Shown here piece after piece: positions 51,004 through 61,564 of a DNA stretch of 64,000 bases (positions within the stretch are counted from its first letter, which is position 1; each line of letters begins with the position of its first letter). The translations under genes and the position numbers were made by a program. This DNA comes from Conchocele bisecta (Eukaryota; Mollusca; Bivalvia; Lucinida; Thyasiridae): positions 19,307,686-19,371,685 of the forward strand of contig CM055279.1 of assembly GCA_029237695.1 (NCBI GenBank), written 5' to 3'. The notes below the pieces were generated by a model. It searched no databases. It was not told the origin of the DNA and was given only the letters and a program-made list of their open reading frames with translations.

Positions 51004-51502
51004 TACCCATTTACAGCTGGGCGGACTGAAACAGTGTGGATAAAGTGTCTTGCTCGACCACGCGCTCCACGATACCATATTTATTCTAATTCTAGTAAAT
51101 TAATCTCTATTAGTACAGTTGCTTTTGTTGTCCACTTGCGGACAGCGTGATATAGTCGGCACATTGGCGTACGTACGTGCGTCCGGGTTAAAGTTTTTCC
51201 CAGCATGCAAAGAGTTAATTTCATAATTTCATAATTTTCCTGAAACTCGATCTGCTCATGCACAGTGATACAAAAACAGTCAAACATTTCCGATGAAAAA
51301 CTGCAACAGAAACGTTTCGCCACTTTCGTATTACTGAGATTGAGCCGTGAATAGAAAACGGAGAAATGCACAGAATCCACAAACATTGGTATTTTGGCAA
51401 ATGTAGCACAAATGTGGGCAAACGTGGGTCACAACAAAATGTCATGTGTAAACATTGAACAAAAACTCGGACGCTACTGCAGGTTGATGCTCTAACTTAT
51501 CT
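51004..51502. other. Noncoding, with fragments of GTCGCGCC and family C elements
   Basis: 51138-51199 has CCACTTGCGGACAGCGTGAT, ATAGTCGGCACATTGGCGTA, GTCCGGGTTAAAGTTTTT; 51200-51219 is a family C tip (CCCAGCATGCAAAGAG-TTAA). The rest is unclassified. Confidence 0.55.
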
Positions 51503-51790
51503 GTAGCTGATTTCACCAAAATTGCATTTGAGGGAGAAATCAATTATTTTCGCCGAAATCAATTATTCCATATAGAACTAATGAATGCATATATTTGATA
51601 AATAAAAGTATGCAGAATTATCATACCGAATTTATTACATTATCACTGTGGCATATTACATTATGGCTGTGATAATGTAATAAATTAAGTATAATAAAAA
51701 TTAATAAATTTATCCTTAATTTGAAAATTTCTCCCTGAAAGTGTACTTAGCAAGATACGTAATCTTTGCAATTTTGGTGAAATGAGCTAC
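51503..51790. mobile_element. Family E element
   Basis: GTAGCTGATTTCACCAAAAT and ATTTTGGTGAAATGAGCTAC ends, with the TATAGAACTAATGAATGCAT core and a TATTACATTATCAC hairpin resembling that in 40540-40824. The left AAAGTATACTTTG boxes are lost. Confidence 0.82.
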
Positions 51791-51869
51791 TCACAGGTTG
51801 CAATCACAATCACTTTTTGTTTTTTCATGTTGAGTCAGAATTTCTGGAAATATTCTCCTACATTTGGCA

Positions 51870-52930
51870 CAGGTGGTCAGTATGTTGGTGTCATATGGGT
51901 AATGTCGGTAGATTTGGGTGGATTTCGGTGATTGTGTAATTTACATAGTTTTGTGGAACTACTTTTGCTCAATCATCACACACGACAGAAGTCGTCAATA
52001 ACTACACATTCACCGTTCTGAACTTTCAGACACCTTTTATACTGTCAAAATACCCTCAAAGAAATGAAGGAAAGAAAGTTTTTTCAATATTTGGCACATA
52101 AAATTTCCAACATGCCTTGCTTTCAACCACAAACTCCAAATTCGGGTTCTAATGATTCAGGAAACAATTATAACAATCTGCTGAAAGAATACGTGAACTG
52201 CATTTATCTGTTCCTACATTTAAGACATTAAAATCCAAAATTGCGAGATTTTCTGGCAAGCCCTTAAAGCGGAGATTACACGCGTGGCGTGCCATTTGAT
52301 TGGATAGCCATTTCCCGCGATGTGTCAAAATCCACTACAACATGTGTGTCAGCCAATGAAAGTCGCGCTGTAAAGTTGTAACCAAATTTCTCAGCTTTGA
52401 GAGCTCGGCCATCTATTCGAGAATATTTGACGTTTTTTCAGACGATATATAAATGTTTGACTTGCATTAGTGGTTCAGGTTCAATTAACCCTTAGACCAC
52501 TACACAACACAATTGTCTTGTACTGTTGCTTTTATATCTTGCCTTATTTCTCATTAAAAACATGGTTTGACAGCACTTCAGAATCATTTCCAATGGAAAT
52601 GATTCTAAAGTGCTCTCAAAGCATGTTTTTGATGATAAAAATGGAGAATAGAAAATAAACAGACGACAAAAAATTAAGATAGCGGTGTAAGGGTTAATCT
52701 AAACAATTAACAATTTGGGACCGGTTTTATTGTTATCGGTTAACAAATAATGGTTTTATTGGTTAAAAACGTGCGCAGGTAGAAGCTCTGTTTCACACCT
52801 TTGTATTTATTGTTATATCTGTAATTCGTGACATAAATTGTATGTTGGTAACAATGCACCGAAACCAACAGGTATACCGAAATAACCCATAAAACACTGA
52901 AATATGAGCCTGTGACATTCGTCATGAAAA
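51870..52930 (-). repeat. Dispersed repeat, inverted copy of 17222-18975
   Basis: Reading the minus strand gives the same blocks in the same order as 17222-18975, without that copy's three MITEs, but with a family A MITE at 52485-52697. GACACCTTTTATACTGTC near 52031 is the complement of the TATA-like motif. Confidence 0.75.
52485..52697. mobile_element. TTAA-flanked MITE, family A
   Basis: TTAA-CCCTTAGACCACTACACA and AGATAGCGGTGTAAGGG-TTAA, both target copies intact. The second GTGCTGTCAAAGCATG repeat seen in other copies is absent, so this is a shorter subtype. Confidence 0.9.
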
Positions 52931-53068
52931 ATATCTCATCTCTTAGAAATAATTATGTTTTGCGAAGGATTTTCTTGCGCTGAACTGGGTTATTTTCCCG
53001 TTAAAAGTCTTTCGAGCACAAAAACAAAATTTAATTTTGGCTGACATGCCATGCTTGACGTTGTTTGT

Positions 53069-53737
53069 GGTTGTGACTGGAGAAATGGGGCTTATGAGTT
53101 TTGCGACCAGTGTAGATCCAGATCAACCTGTTCATCTGCACAGGCTGATCAGGATATGCACTGTTCGCATTTGATCAATCAAACACCCGTTGTGCTTCTA
53201 ACAAGCAATATAAATTGTTATCAGGCTGCAGGAATTTGCTATTTGATCAGGAGATACACTGGTCAGAAATCCCAAGGCCCAGCCACATATGATTTCTGAC
53301 CACTGTAGCTCCTGATCAGATAGCACACTCCCACAGCCTGATAACGATTTTTATCCCGTCAACACAGTGCGTATGTGCCGTGAAACATTTTTGATATCCA
53401 GTCAATACTATTTTTGCATTTTACAGCAATTTGTAGGTGTTGACGGGATAAATAGAATAGTAGGTTAGTGCCGTGAATGGGAAAAAATATCTGGCGCGGC
53501 ACAGAAACGGGATGTGCTCGGCAGAGCCTCGCCTATCCCGTTTCCTGAGCCTTGCCAGATATTTTTTCCCATTCACGGTACTAACCTACTATTCTCTATA
53601 TATTGCTTGTTAGAAGTGCAAAAGGTGTTTCATTGATGAAATGTGAACAGATCCTGATCAGCCTGTGCAGATGCACAGGCTGATCTGGATCTACAGTGGT
53701 CGCAAAACCCATAAGCCCCATTTCTCCAGTCACAGCC
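53069..53737. mobile_element. Family H element split by a foldback
   Basis: GGTTGTGACTGGAGAAATGG to CATTTCTCCAGTCACAGCC. The outer arms match for ~100 bases (TTTGCGACCAGTGTAGATCC, TGCACAGGCTGATC). Inner arms TAGCACACTCCCACAGCCTG/CAGGCTGCAGGAATTTGCTA also pair. The insert is 53349-53602. Confidence 0.8.
53349..53602. mobile_element. Foldback GTAGGTTAGTGCCGTGAATG type (second copy)
   Basis: TTTATCCCGTCAACACAGTG...GGTGTTGACGGGATAAA palindrome first, then the ATAGTAGGTTAGTGCCGTGA hairpin with AACGGGATGTGCTCGGCAGA in the loop. Inverse arrangement of 15371-15634. Confidence 0.82.
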
Positions 53738-53984
53738 ACATATTAGTTTTTATTTTATTTCAGCGTGTTTAATAGGATTTGGTTGCCATGGGGGATATAG
53801 CCTCAACTAATGTTGACGAAACATTGTGAATGAGTTAATCTACTTTTCTATATAAAATAATATGCTGTCATTGAGTTCACCATACAATGAATCTGTACTG
53901 GTCACCAAACGTGGTTTCAGTGTATTGACACAGTGTAATCAAAATCTCCACAATCTTCACAGAGTGAAGATGTCTATATATATG
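53738..53984. other. Unclassified noncoding sequence
   Basis: No shared repeat or gene recognised. Confidence 0.4.
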
Positions 53985-54452
53985 GGGATTTAACATGGGG
54001 AATTTATTTGAATTTCAGAAATACTGGACCGATTTTCAAAATTTAACTTTTGTTTTCATAGTTGGATCATTTCCAAGTTTTCTCAGGCACGGATACAGGG
54101 GTGGGGGGTCCAGGGGGTCCGGACCCCCCCCCCTGCTCCCGGCAAAAAAAAAACAAAAAACGAAAATCTACAATACTCGAATAGTTGGATGACTTTTTTC
54201 GTGGCCTAAGTGTCAGGAAATTGCATCTGCAGCGATCTGGCATCTACAAATTTCCTTGGGGGAGGACCCCCAGACCCCCCTACTTTACTATTTCGCGCTC
54301 GCGGAGGTCGGCTATGCCGACTTGTAATTACAGACCCCCCCTGCAATTATTCTGTACGTGCCTGTATCTAGCCAGTTTTGGGGGTCAAATTTTTTGTTTT
54401 TCTGACTCGTCCCACAGCTCCTCCATCTCCTTTTCCCCCATTTTAAATTCCC
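53985..54452. mobile_element. Partial copy of the 453-1020 element, split by a CAGGCACG MITE
   Basis: GGGATTTAACATGGGG, GATTTTCAAAATTTAACTTT, TTGTTTTCATAGTTGGATCA match 640-745; after the insert 54084-54364 the matching right side ends CATTTTAAATTCCCATAG. Confidence 0.75.
54084..54364. mobile_element. MITE with CAGGCACGGATACAGG ends
   Basis: CAGGCACGGATACAGGGGTG on the left, CAATTATTCTGTACGTGCCTG on the right (complementary over CAGGCACG). Internal GGGGGTCC-GGACCCCC hairpin and CGCGGAGGTCGGCTATGCCG. Related in style to 9770-9910. Confidence 0.75.
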
Positions 54453-54705
54453 ATAGACAAATAAATTTTTCGTAATAAAATCTATATTTGACAAAATTTC
54501 ATGAAATAAAAAGAAGGCTCATTGTTAAATTTTTATAAAATTAACATTATAAAAAGAAATATTGTTTTTGTATTGTTTATATGGACGTAAAATTTGGGCA
54601 GGTTTCCTGTAATAAATATGCAAATTAGCTTGTACAGATTCAATGTATGGTAACTTGTTGACTGATAGCCTTGTTTCTTATGAAAACAGTAAACTTGTCT
54701 AGCTA

Positions 54706-54903
54706 CGCTGTTGACTGAAATTGCCGTCTGCTGTTTTTCATTTTTGCTTTAATTCTTAACAAAAAACTGGTTTTGACAGCACATGAGAATCGTCTCCACT
54801 GGAGACGATTCTCATGTGCTGTCAAAACCAGGTTTTTGTAGAGAAATATTGAAAATAAAACATTTCCAGCAGACAACATTTAATTCAGCGTAGTAAGGGT
54901 TAA
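54706..54903. mobile_element. TTAA-type MITE, family I
   Basis: GCTACGCTGTTGACTGAAAT on the left, TTCAGCGTAGTAAGGG-TTAA on the right. The hairpin CTGGTTTTGACAGCACATGA, GAATCGTCTCCA-CTGGAGACGATTC is perfect. It ends in the TTAA that starts the next element. Confidence 0.85.
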
Positions 54904-55326
54904 AGGTACATGCCCACTCGATCAGGCACAAAATGTTCTTTATAGGAATTAAATAAGTGTATAAACCAGTTTTAATAATTACTGATAGTGACACACGGTG
55001 GTATCAGGCTATTTTCATATGCAAATGAGGCATGATATTTTTTAATTATTTTTACTAATTAAATGCGTCGCCTGAAAAAATAATATTTTCGACCAATTAT
55101 AAAGTATGATCATTGAACATCAAAAATGTCCATTAACAGTTTAAGGAAACCCGGTTATCACCCCTGATATCAGAGTGGAAATTTACGTCTGATATAAAAT
55201 GAATAATAATGCCAATCAATACGTAGGGTAATGATGAATGAATGTTTATTTTGCCAGAAAATGTCTCGGATGATGTCTCTGATATAAAGAACATGTTGTG
55301 TCTACTGAGTGGGCATGTACCTTTAA
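54900..55326. mobile_element. TTAA-flanked MITE, family D, complete
   Basis: TTAA-AGGTACATGCCCACTC and GAGTGGGCATGTACCT-TTAA. Shares its left TTAA with the family I element and its right TTAA with a family B element. Reference copy for the split ones at 21261 and 32784. Confidence 0.92.
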
Positions 55327-55547
55327 CCCTTTCAACACCACAGACCTCTATAGAGACAATGTTTGCAAACAGTGCAGATCGTAACGAGCCGTCTCATCAG
55401 GATCTCCACTGTTTGTTAATAATTTTAAACGTCGTACAGATTACCCTTTTAGAAGAATGGGATAATTTGAATGAACAAAATTAATGAAATAGCGTGAAAC
55501 ATTGGCATGGAACATCCTATTAAGTTACTTGGTGTTGAAAGGGTTAA
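55323..55547. mobile_element. TTAA-flanked MITE, family B
   Basis: TTAA-CCCTTTCAACACCACAGACC and AAGTTACTTGGTGTTGAAAGGG-TTAA (TTACTTGGTGTTGAAAGGG). It is the reverse complement of 22841-23081. The hairpin's GGCTCAT arm is shortened. Confidence 0.92.
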
Positions 55548-55552
55548 TACTG

Positions 55553-55761
55553 TTAACCCTTTGAACCCGAAAGGCCGCTATATGCAAACAGTGCAGATCC
55601 AGATGAGCCGGCTCGTAACGAGCCGTCTCATCAGGATCTGCACTGTTTGAATGTAATTTTCATATTTTTGAGAACAAAAAATATCCCCTTTTTATAAATG
55701 GAATAGTCTGAAACATTGGCATGGAACATCCTATTAAGTTACTTGGTGTTGAAAGGGTTAA
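55553..55761. mobile_element. TTAA-flanked MITE, family B variant
   Basis: TTAA-CCCTTTGAACCCGAAAGGCC and TTACTTGGTGTTGAAAGGG-TTAA. The left end has diverged (no GGTGTT), the right end is identical to its neighbour's. A complete GATGAGCCGGCTCG-TAA-CGAGCCGTCTCATC hairpin is present. Confidence 0.9.
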
Positions 55762-56200
55762 TAAATATCATATTAAATCATCACTAGTGTAATAATAATT
55801 ATGCAAATGAGACGCTACGTTTTGTTATGAAGACAGCTTCAATGCATGATGCTGTGCTACCCTCACTGACGTCAGTGTCCACAAACTTAACGTTGGGGTA
55901 AATTTCCTATAACATCTGTTTGCTTTATTGATAATAATAGACTTTATTATTTAATTTAAAGAGGGTTACACATTTAGTTATAAACTAATCTTCCATGAGG
56001 CCCTCACAGACTTACATACATGTATATACAAAATGTACAGAGTTAAAGGAAAAGTTTAAAACATGATGCAACAAGCAAACATACATTTGTACAACCAACC
56101 CATGGCTAAACACTGGACTCAAACATTTCTCCAAAACCTGCAGCTGTCAATTGCATAGACAGACATAAATGATTGGCATACAATCGAGAGATGAAAGCTC

Positions 56201-56408
56201 TTAACTTTTTGGACGCTAGCGATGAAAACAACAGCCAAATATGTCATGGAATTTCATTAGAACTGCGTTGTGACAACGCAATTCTAATGAAATTGCATGT
56301 CTTATCTTCACAGTATTCAGAGAGCAATAAGAAAATAAGATAACAAATTGTCGGCTGCTGATTTTTTACTATTTATAGTCATTTATTTTTCAGCATGCAA
56401 AGCATTAA
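56201..56408. mobile_element. TTAA-flanked MITE, family C, in the retrotransposon 3' region
   Basis: TTAA-CTTTTTGGACGCTAGCGA and TTCAGCATGCAAAGCA-TTAA, hairpin ATTTCATTAGAACTGCGTTG-TGACAACGCAATTC. It inserted after the retrotransposon arrived. Confidence 0.85.
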
Positions 56409-56634
56409 AGTGTGATAGTCCATCTGTTTTCCCTGCTGATGTCTATACTTCAACAACACACATACAATCACATACAATCACATAGCAATTAATTGTGCAC
56501 ACATACAAAATGTACCATCAATCTTCCAATGGTAAACACACATAGACATACACTATATATATACACACATTCATTATATTAATATATAAGATGCGAAATT
56601 ACACGGAAAGTCGTAGTGTCAATGACATAATTCT

Positions 56635-57455
56635 CTAGATCATTTTGCTTTCATCCATTGAATGCATTGGCAGTGAAATTTTGTGGCAGTATCTATTGTT
56701 TTTAAATAGGCAGGTAAACAGTTTCCAAATAATAGAGCCAGAATATGATATGCTTTGTTTGAAGATTTCTTTATGTGGTCTTGGAGTAATATAATTTTTG
56801 GAGGTTGTGGATCTTAATGTTGGTAAATTTTCATTGTGTGGGTCTTAAGTGAAACAATTCATTAATGTAACTTGGTGTTTTATTTCTATTAACATTAAAC
56901 ATAAATTTGGCTTTTCTTAAGAAATATACGTTCATAAACACTTAATATTTTTAGTTCTTCCATGCTTTTAACTATATCAGTATACTCATAATCTAGAATT
57001 ATTTTGCAGGCTCGTTTTTGCAGGTTGTACAATCTGGTCAGATTGGTCTGAGATGTACCTCCCCATATAATACTACAATAGTCAATATGTGGCTGTATGT
57101 ATGTTTTGTAGAATTGTACGCGGTGTTCGAACGACAAAAATGTTTTATTGTGCTAAGAAGCCATAAAATTGGTTGCAATTTTCTTCGCTATTTTGTCGGT
57201 ATGAGTTGACCAGGTTAGGTTATTATCGATATGAACACCTAGGATTTTGTCATTAGATACAGTATTTAAAATTTCACCATTAAGTTTTAATCTCAAACAG
57301 TTAATGTCCAAACGTATTTGATTTTGGTGCGTAGTTACTAACATTACCTTTGTTTTCGTTGCATTAATAACCATTCCATTTTTAGTACACCACTTTGACA
57401 GTTTTTCTAGTGCATTTTCAAGATTTGATTTTACCGTTTGTATTGATTTGCTCAT
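56635..57455 (-). pseudogene. RT thumb and C-terminal tail of the non-LTR retrotransposon
   Basis: The frame reads LEKLSKWCTKNGMVINATKT, then a KLNGE...ILGVHIDNNLTWSTHTD block, both typical of LINE RT thumb regions. A TAG interrupts it near 57155. It resumes as SFEHRVQFYKTYIQPHIDYC and SIIWGGTS, then runs in broken frames through a conserved tail with YSGSIIWKL before the terminal stop near 56635. The two intact pieces are 57153-57455 and 56895-57137. Confidence 0.85.
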
Positions 57456-57600
57456 TTCGTAAAGTGTGTGTCATCAGCATATAAGTCAGTGTTAACTACG
57501 TTTGTGTATAAAGGCAAATCGTTTATAAACAGTAAAAACATAAGTGGCCCTAATATAAGAGCCCTGAGGGACCCCGGATGTGATGAACTCTGCTTTAGAT
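57452..57600 (-). pseudogene. Reverse transcriptase fragment with the YADD catalytic box
   Basis: After the frameshift near 57560 this frame gives LGPLMFLLFINDLP followed by TDLYADDTHF, the motif C box with its two metal-binding aspartates. It ends at a stop near 57452, where a single-base indel moves the coding sense to the frame of the next fragment. YADD with a preceding INDLP block fits the jockey/CR1/L2 group. Confidence 0.88.
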
Positions 57601-58103
57601 ACTGTATTATTAGTCGATACCTTTTGACTTCGATTGCGTAAATAAGACGAAAACCAGTTAATTGTGGTATTTGAGAATTTGTAGTGACATAGCTTTTTGA
57701 GCAGGAGAGAATGATCAACCAAATCGAATGCTTTTTTAAAGTCAACCATGACAGCTCCAATAATTCTCCCATTATTTATTGCACCTAACCAGTTATCAAT
57801 CATGCATGCTAGTGCAGTCTCACATGAATGTTTAGGCCTAAAACCAGACTGTGTTTCATGTAGCAAATTGAAAGTAACTAGGAAGGCCATCAAACAATCA
57901 TGAACATGTTTTTCTAAGAGTTTGGATAGCACTGGAAGAATTGATATCGGCCTGTAATTATTTGGGTCACTCTTATCACCTGTTTTAAATAATGGAGTCA
58001 CCTTCCCCTCTTTCCATTTTTCTGGAAATATTCCCGTTTTAATACTTTGGTTACATAAATGTGTTATGCTGTCAGAAATGTAGGGTGCGGCAATTTTCAA
58101 CAA
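57492..58103 (-). pseudogene. Reverse transcriptase fragment, fingers and palm
   Basis: This frame carries the classic LINE RT blocks in order: FPEKWKEGKVTPLFK, NNYRPISILP, QSGFRPKHSCETAL, VMVDFKKAFDLVDH (motif A, catalytic Asp) and SGVPQGS (motif B). One extra T just after GVPQGS, near 57560, throws the frame; the continuation ILGPLMFLLFINDLP lies in the next frame. About 300 bases upstream of 58103 carry the N-terminal RT domain in broken frames. It cannot make an enzyme without repair. Confidence 0.9.
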
Positions 58104-58398
58104 TCTTGGGCCAATGTCATCTAAACCTGTTGCTTTTGAACATCAATTGTTTTTAAATATTTCTCTACCTGCACTTTTGTTATTTCTGGAATATTGAAAT
58201 GGGTGTCTTGAGGCACCTTTTTATCACAAAATGAACTGAGCTTTTTGAAAATTGGAAAGTTTGGTGGGTTCTTTTATTTTTGATGCAATTGTTACAAAGA
58301 ACTTGTTAAATTCATTTGCAATTTCGACCGGCTTTCAATATTTTTATCATCAACATTTAGAGAAAATACTGTGGCAGGTGAATTTCTTTTGCTAGCTC

Positions 58399-59197
58399 CT
58401 ACTTCTTTAAATAGCTTCCAACCAAACACTTTGCAGGTTTATTATTATATTCATTTAGAATGGCAGTATATTGTGCTTTTTTCGACTTTTTAATCAATTC
58501 AGTTACTTTATTGCGATGTAATTTGTATTGTGTGTCATTATTGAGTGATTTAAATCTGTCTCTCATTTTCATTGCATCCATTATGTCTGGTGTTAGCCAC
58601 TTTGGCTGTTGCTTACGTTTAACTCGGTGTTGCTTCATTGGTAGATGGGTGTTCACAATATCCAAGAAAAGTTTTGACCATGCGTCCATTACATCATTTG
58701 TATCATCAAACATTTTTACTATATCCCAAGGAACGGTTTCAAGGTCAGTTATAAAATCTGTTTCATTGAAATTCTTAAAAGATCTATATGTTATACTATA
58801 ATGAGTGTTTTTAGGTATTGCTGAATTAGATTTTCTTGTTATAAATATAGGAAAGTGGTCACTTAACCCTAATTTAGGCACGTTAACTGTATTCATATTT
58901 GATTTTACACTACAGTAAATATGATCAATGAGTGTCTCAGAATGGTCTGTTACTCTTGTTGGTGTATTTACTACCTGTGTGAGACCAAATTGTTCCATAA
59001 AATCGAGCCAACCTTTGCTTATTTGTTTGTTAAGCAGATCCCGGTTAAAATCGCCTAGAAAGTAGAATTCTTTTTGTTCTTGTAATATTTTCTCAATATG
59101 ATTTTCAAATTCTTCATTCCATTTCACAGACTCGTTTGGATTCCTATACATATTTCCTACTAAAAAACTTTTACTATTTTTAGGGAAAATTTCTATA
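58399..59197 (-). pseudogene. Endonuclease C-terminal half plus linker of the non-LTR retrotransposon
   Basis: The frame reads NMYRNPNES near its start, then GDFNRDLL (endonuclease Asp-Asn motif), a TRVT...SETLIDHIYCS block and LGLSDHFPI (Ser-Asp-His motif), all typical of the EEP endonuclease of LINE ORF2. It continues into the basic linker before the reverse transcriptase and is lost to a frameshift near 58430. The apparent Met start at 59238 is not real: it and about the next 13 codons come from the abutting pogo-like terminus. The N-terminal catalytic residues are absent. Confidence 0.85.
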
Positions 59198-59240
59198 CAG
59201 TAGAACCTCGATCTCTCAAAGTCGATGATTGTTTTCATCT
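59198..59240. mobile_element. Orphan pogo/Tigger-like terminus abutting the retrotransposon
   Basis: TA-CAGTAGAACCTCGATCTCTC at 59196 onward matches the style of pogo/Tigger ends (TA target, CAGT start) and resembles the ends of the element at 23535-25573. It lies where the retrotransposon sequence stops, so a pogo-like element probably inserted there. The matching far end was not found. Confidence 0.55.
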
Positions 59241-59465
59241 AGGAATGGCACCCATTGTTTGACGTGTGTGAAGTCTTCTGAAAGAAACATCATATAAAAA
59301 AATACTGTTTACAACATGTATAATTAATGATTATTTTGTTTTATGTCAATTTGTACATGTACGCGTCAGCAGACAACTATAAACTGGAACTGGAAACATG
59401 AATATATATGTGAAGTCTTCTGGAATAAACATCAAATAAAAAAATACTGTTTACAACATGTATAA
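59241..59465. repeat. ~60-bp direct repeat
   Basis: GTGAAGTCTTCTG, AAACATCA, ATAAAAAAATACTGTTTACA, ACATGTATAATTA occur at 59268-59327 and again at 59412-59469. The second copy ends in the TTAA used by the next MITE. Confidence 0.8.
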
Positions 59466-59717
59466 TTAACCCTTAGACCGCTACTCACAACAATTGTCAC
59501 CTGCTGTTGCTTTTATATATTACCTTATATATTTCTCAATAAAAACATGGTTTGACAGCACTTCAGAATAATTTTCAATGGAAATTATTCTGAAGTGAAC
59601 AAAGCATGTTGTAAATTATTCTAAAGTGCTTTCAAAGCATGTTTTTGATGATAAAAATGGAAAATAGAAAATAAACAGCAGACGACAAAATAAATAAGAT
59701 AGCGGTCTAAGGGTTAA
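59466..59717. mobile_element. TTAA-flanked MITE, family A
   Basis: TTAA-CCCTTAGACCGCTACTCAC and GATAGCGGTCTAAGGG-TTAA; both sites and terminal repeats intact. Hairpin GACAGCACTTCAGAATAATT with complement. Confidence 0.92.
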
Positions 59718-60263
59718 TAACATGAATATACACACCTTCTCAAATTTGTTCATATCGAAACCCGGAAGTTGTCGTAAAGTACTTTGCCATTGTAAGCGTG
59801 TTTACTTTACTATATATATATATATGCTATAATAGAGCTATCACGACTACAGCCATGAACCATTTTTATTGCGAGTGAATGCAGTTTCATCACTTGCATA
59901 CACGAACAGTAAAGTGTTTTATCGTTGCAACAGATCGTTGTAAAAGAACATCCAATAAACCGAAAGTACACATGTGCGAAACGTCATATTCCAAGAATGT
60001 GTCTATAAATAGCTCAGTGATTGAATTAAATATACAAAATGTTCAAATAAAATTTAAACAAAATTGCTTTGCTTTAAATGTTCGGTTTTAGAAAAATTGT
60101 ACCACTTTCGTAAGTGATGTCGAAAAGTTTACAGCAAATGCGGAATATTTTGTTCAAAACATTTGTCAGTCATGAATGCAAGCAAACATGCCCCATTCAC
60201 TTTGGATGTTGTTAAAATGAATTTATTAATGCAGCTATCCTACCTAATGTGTAGAGTTAACAC
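59718..60263. other. Unclassified noncoding sequence
   Basis: A short TA run at 59812-59825. One 70-codon frame at 59879-60091 has no recognisable motif; not called as a gene. Confidence 0.4.
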
Positions 60264-60417
60264 CAGGGCCCGGTTGTTCAAAACATCCGTTAGCTTAATG
60301 GACTGTTAAATCCTTAACTGAATGGTTAAAATCTCTGTTAAAACAGAGATTTTAACCATTCAGTTAAGGATTTAACAGTCCGTTAAGCGAACGGATGTTT
60401 TGAGCAACCGGGCCCTG
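60264..60417. mobile_element. Near-perfect palindromic MITE, CAGGGCCCGGTTG ends
   Basis: CAGGGCCCGGTTGTTCAAAA to the complement of CAGGGCCCGGTTGCTCAAAA, arms ~75 bases with almost no loop (AATCTCTGTTAAAACAGAGATT centre). Confidence 0.88.
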
Positions 60418-61109
60418 TTAATTATAAAATTTGTGTTTTAATGTAACCCGCCTGTGATTACTCAAGGGAAACGATTCAAAGAGACCAACAGTCGCGAAAT
60501 TTACACCTCGTTAGACAAACAAATCAATCAACAACGGACTTACCTGTACGAGTTATTAATAGTAATTAATGCTGTTTGACTGCACCTTTTGTTTTATATA
60601 GGAAATGTTTCAGGGATTGTGGGGCAAGTTCAAATTTTCCGGACTGTTTGACAAAGACCTGTTCGAGTAAATGAGAATAAGCTGTATTTCACGTATGCAT
60701 CTCTGATGGTGCTCTATTATGTTGTAACAAAGTCATGACCTCTAGCCCCCAGTAATCCCAAGGTCAAGGTCACAAACTTAGCGCTCTCACAAAACTTAAT
60801 GTTGGGGTGAATTTATTATTACTAAATTTGTTTGATTCTACGAACTTATTGGTATATATTATATAAATCTTATATTTTGAAACGTTATTGGAAAAGGCCA
60901 AGTATGGTAAAATTCATAGACCTTAATATCAGTTTTGAAAATGCCATGGTTATTAGAAAAATTGCCATATTTATTTACAAGGCATTTGCCATAAGGAATC
61001 GTATTTTATACCAAACAACATAAAGTCTAATATGTTGTAATGTAATGTATCTTCGCCCCGTATCTGATTTCACAAATTTTTAAGCTTTCAAGCGTCGTTA
61101 TCCTAACGC
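60418..61109. other. Unclassified, with one GTCAAGGTCAC tandem-element fragment
   Basis: 60680-60830 contains CATCTCTGATGGTGCTCTAT, CCCAAGGTCAAGGTCACAAA, ACAAAACTTAATGTTGGGGT, resembling one unit of the 44.9-kb array; the parallel piece at 55880-55925 is next to the retrotransposon's 3' end. Confidence 0.5.
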
Positions 61110-61311
61110 CAGAGCTCCAGTTAAGGTGCGTAATTGGACCAAATTTTCCGTGTATTTTTCTTATTTCTTCACGAAAAATGGCAAGTTGGGATTGCTTTAG
61201 GATCGTCTCATCGAGACGATTCTAAAGCACTCCCAACTTGCCAATTTTGGCGAAGAAATAACGAAAGTCTCCCCAAAGTTGATCAAATTACGTACCTTAA
61301 CTGGAGCTCTG
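61110..61311. mobile_element. MITE with CAGAGCTCCAGTTAAG ends (second copy)
   Basis: Same ends and interior as 8398-8598 (hairpin TTTAGGATCGTCTCATCGAG), but no matching target duplication could be seen in its flanks. Confidence 0.88.
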
Positions 61312-61398
61312 TTTGTCCCAAAGTGTATGTAACACATTACATAGTTGTATTGTGCATGCACTCTTAATTATCATAACTTTATATGCCAATTGTAAACG

Positions 61399-61416
61399 TA
61401 TATATATATATATATG
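61399..61416. repeat. (TA)n microsatellite
   Basis: About nine TA units. Confidence 0.9.
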
Positions 61417-61564
61417 TGTACATGTACATTGCAAACTTTAGATTATATTTTCGCTATGCCATTAGTCACACTGTATTGTAATTATTCTGTATATGTTGTA
61501 CATGCTCATGGGCCAGTTGGCTTAATGCAAATAAATAAATAAACTATATATAGCTTCCTTGCTG

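Larger units (their letters stand above)
55930..59197 (-). mobile_element. Non-LTR (jockey/CR1-like) retrotransposon, 5'-incomplete
   Basis: On the minus strand this holds the C-terminal half of an apurinic-type endonuclease, a reverse transcriptase and a C-terminal tail ending at a TAG near 56635, then about 700 bases of 3' untranslated sequence ending near 55930 in an ATAATAAAG/TATTATTATCAA-like tail. The 3' region is interrupted by a TTAA MITE (56201-56408). The 5' end is cut at 59197, where a pogo-like terminus (CAGTAGAACC) begins after a TA. ORF1 and the N-terminal endonuclease half are absent. The family mobilises its RNA by target-primed reverse transcription; this copy is dead. Confidence 0.9.

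Noticed and set aside
57018..57209. Plus-strand frame within the retrotransposon
   Set aside because: Shadow of the minus-strand RT frame.
58460..58801. 113-codon plus-strand frame
   Set aside because: Shadow of the minus-strand endonuclease/linker frame of the retrotransposon.
59879..60091. 70-codon frame in repeat-free sequence
   Set aside because: No motif, no splice context, length within chance expectation for AT-rich DNA.
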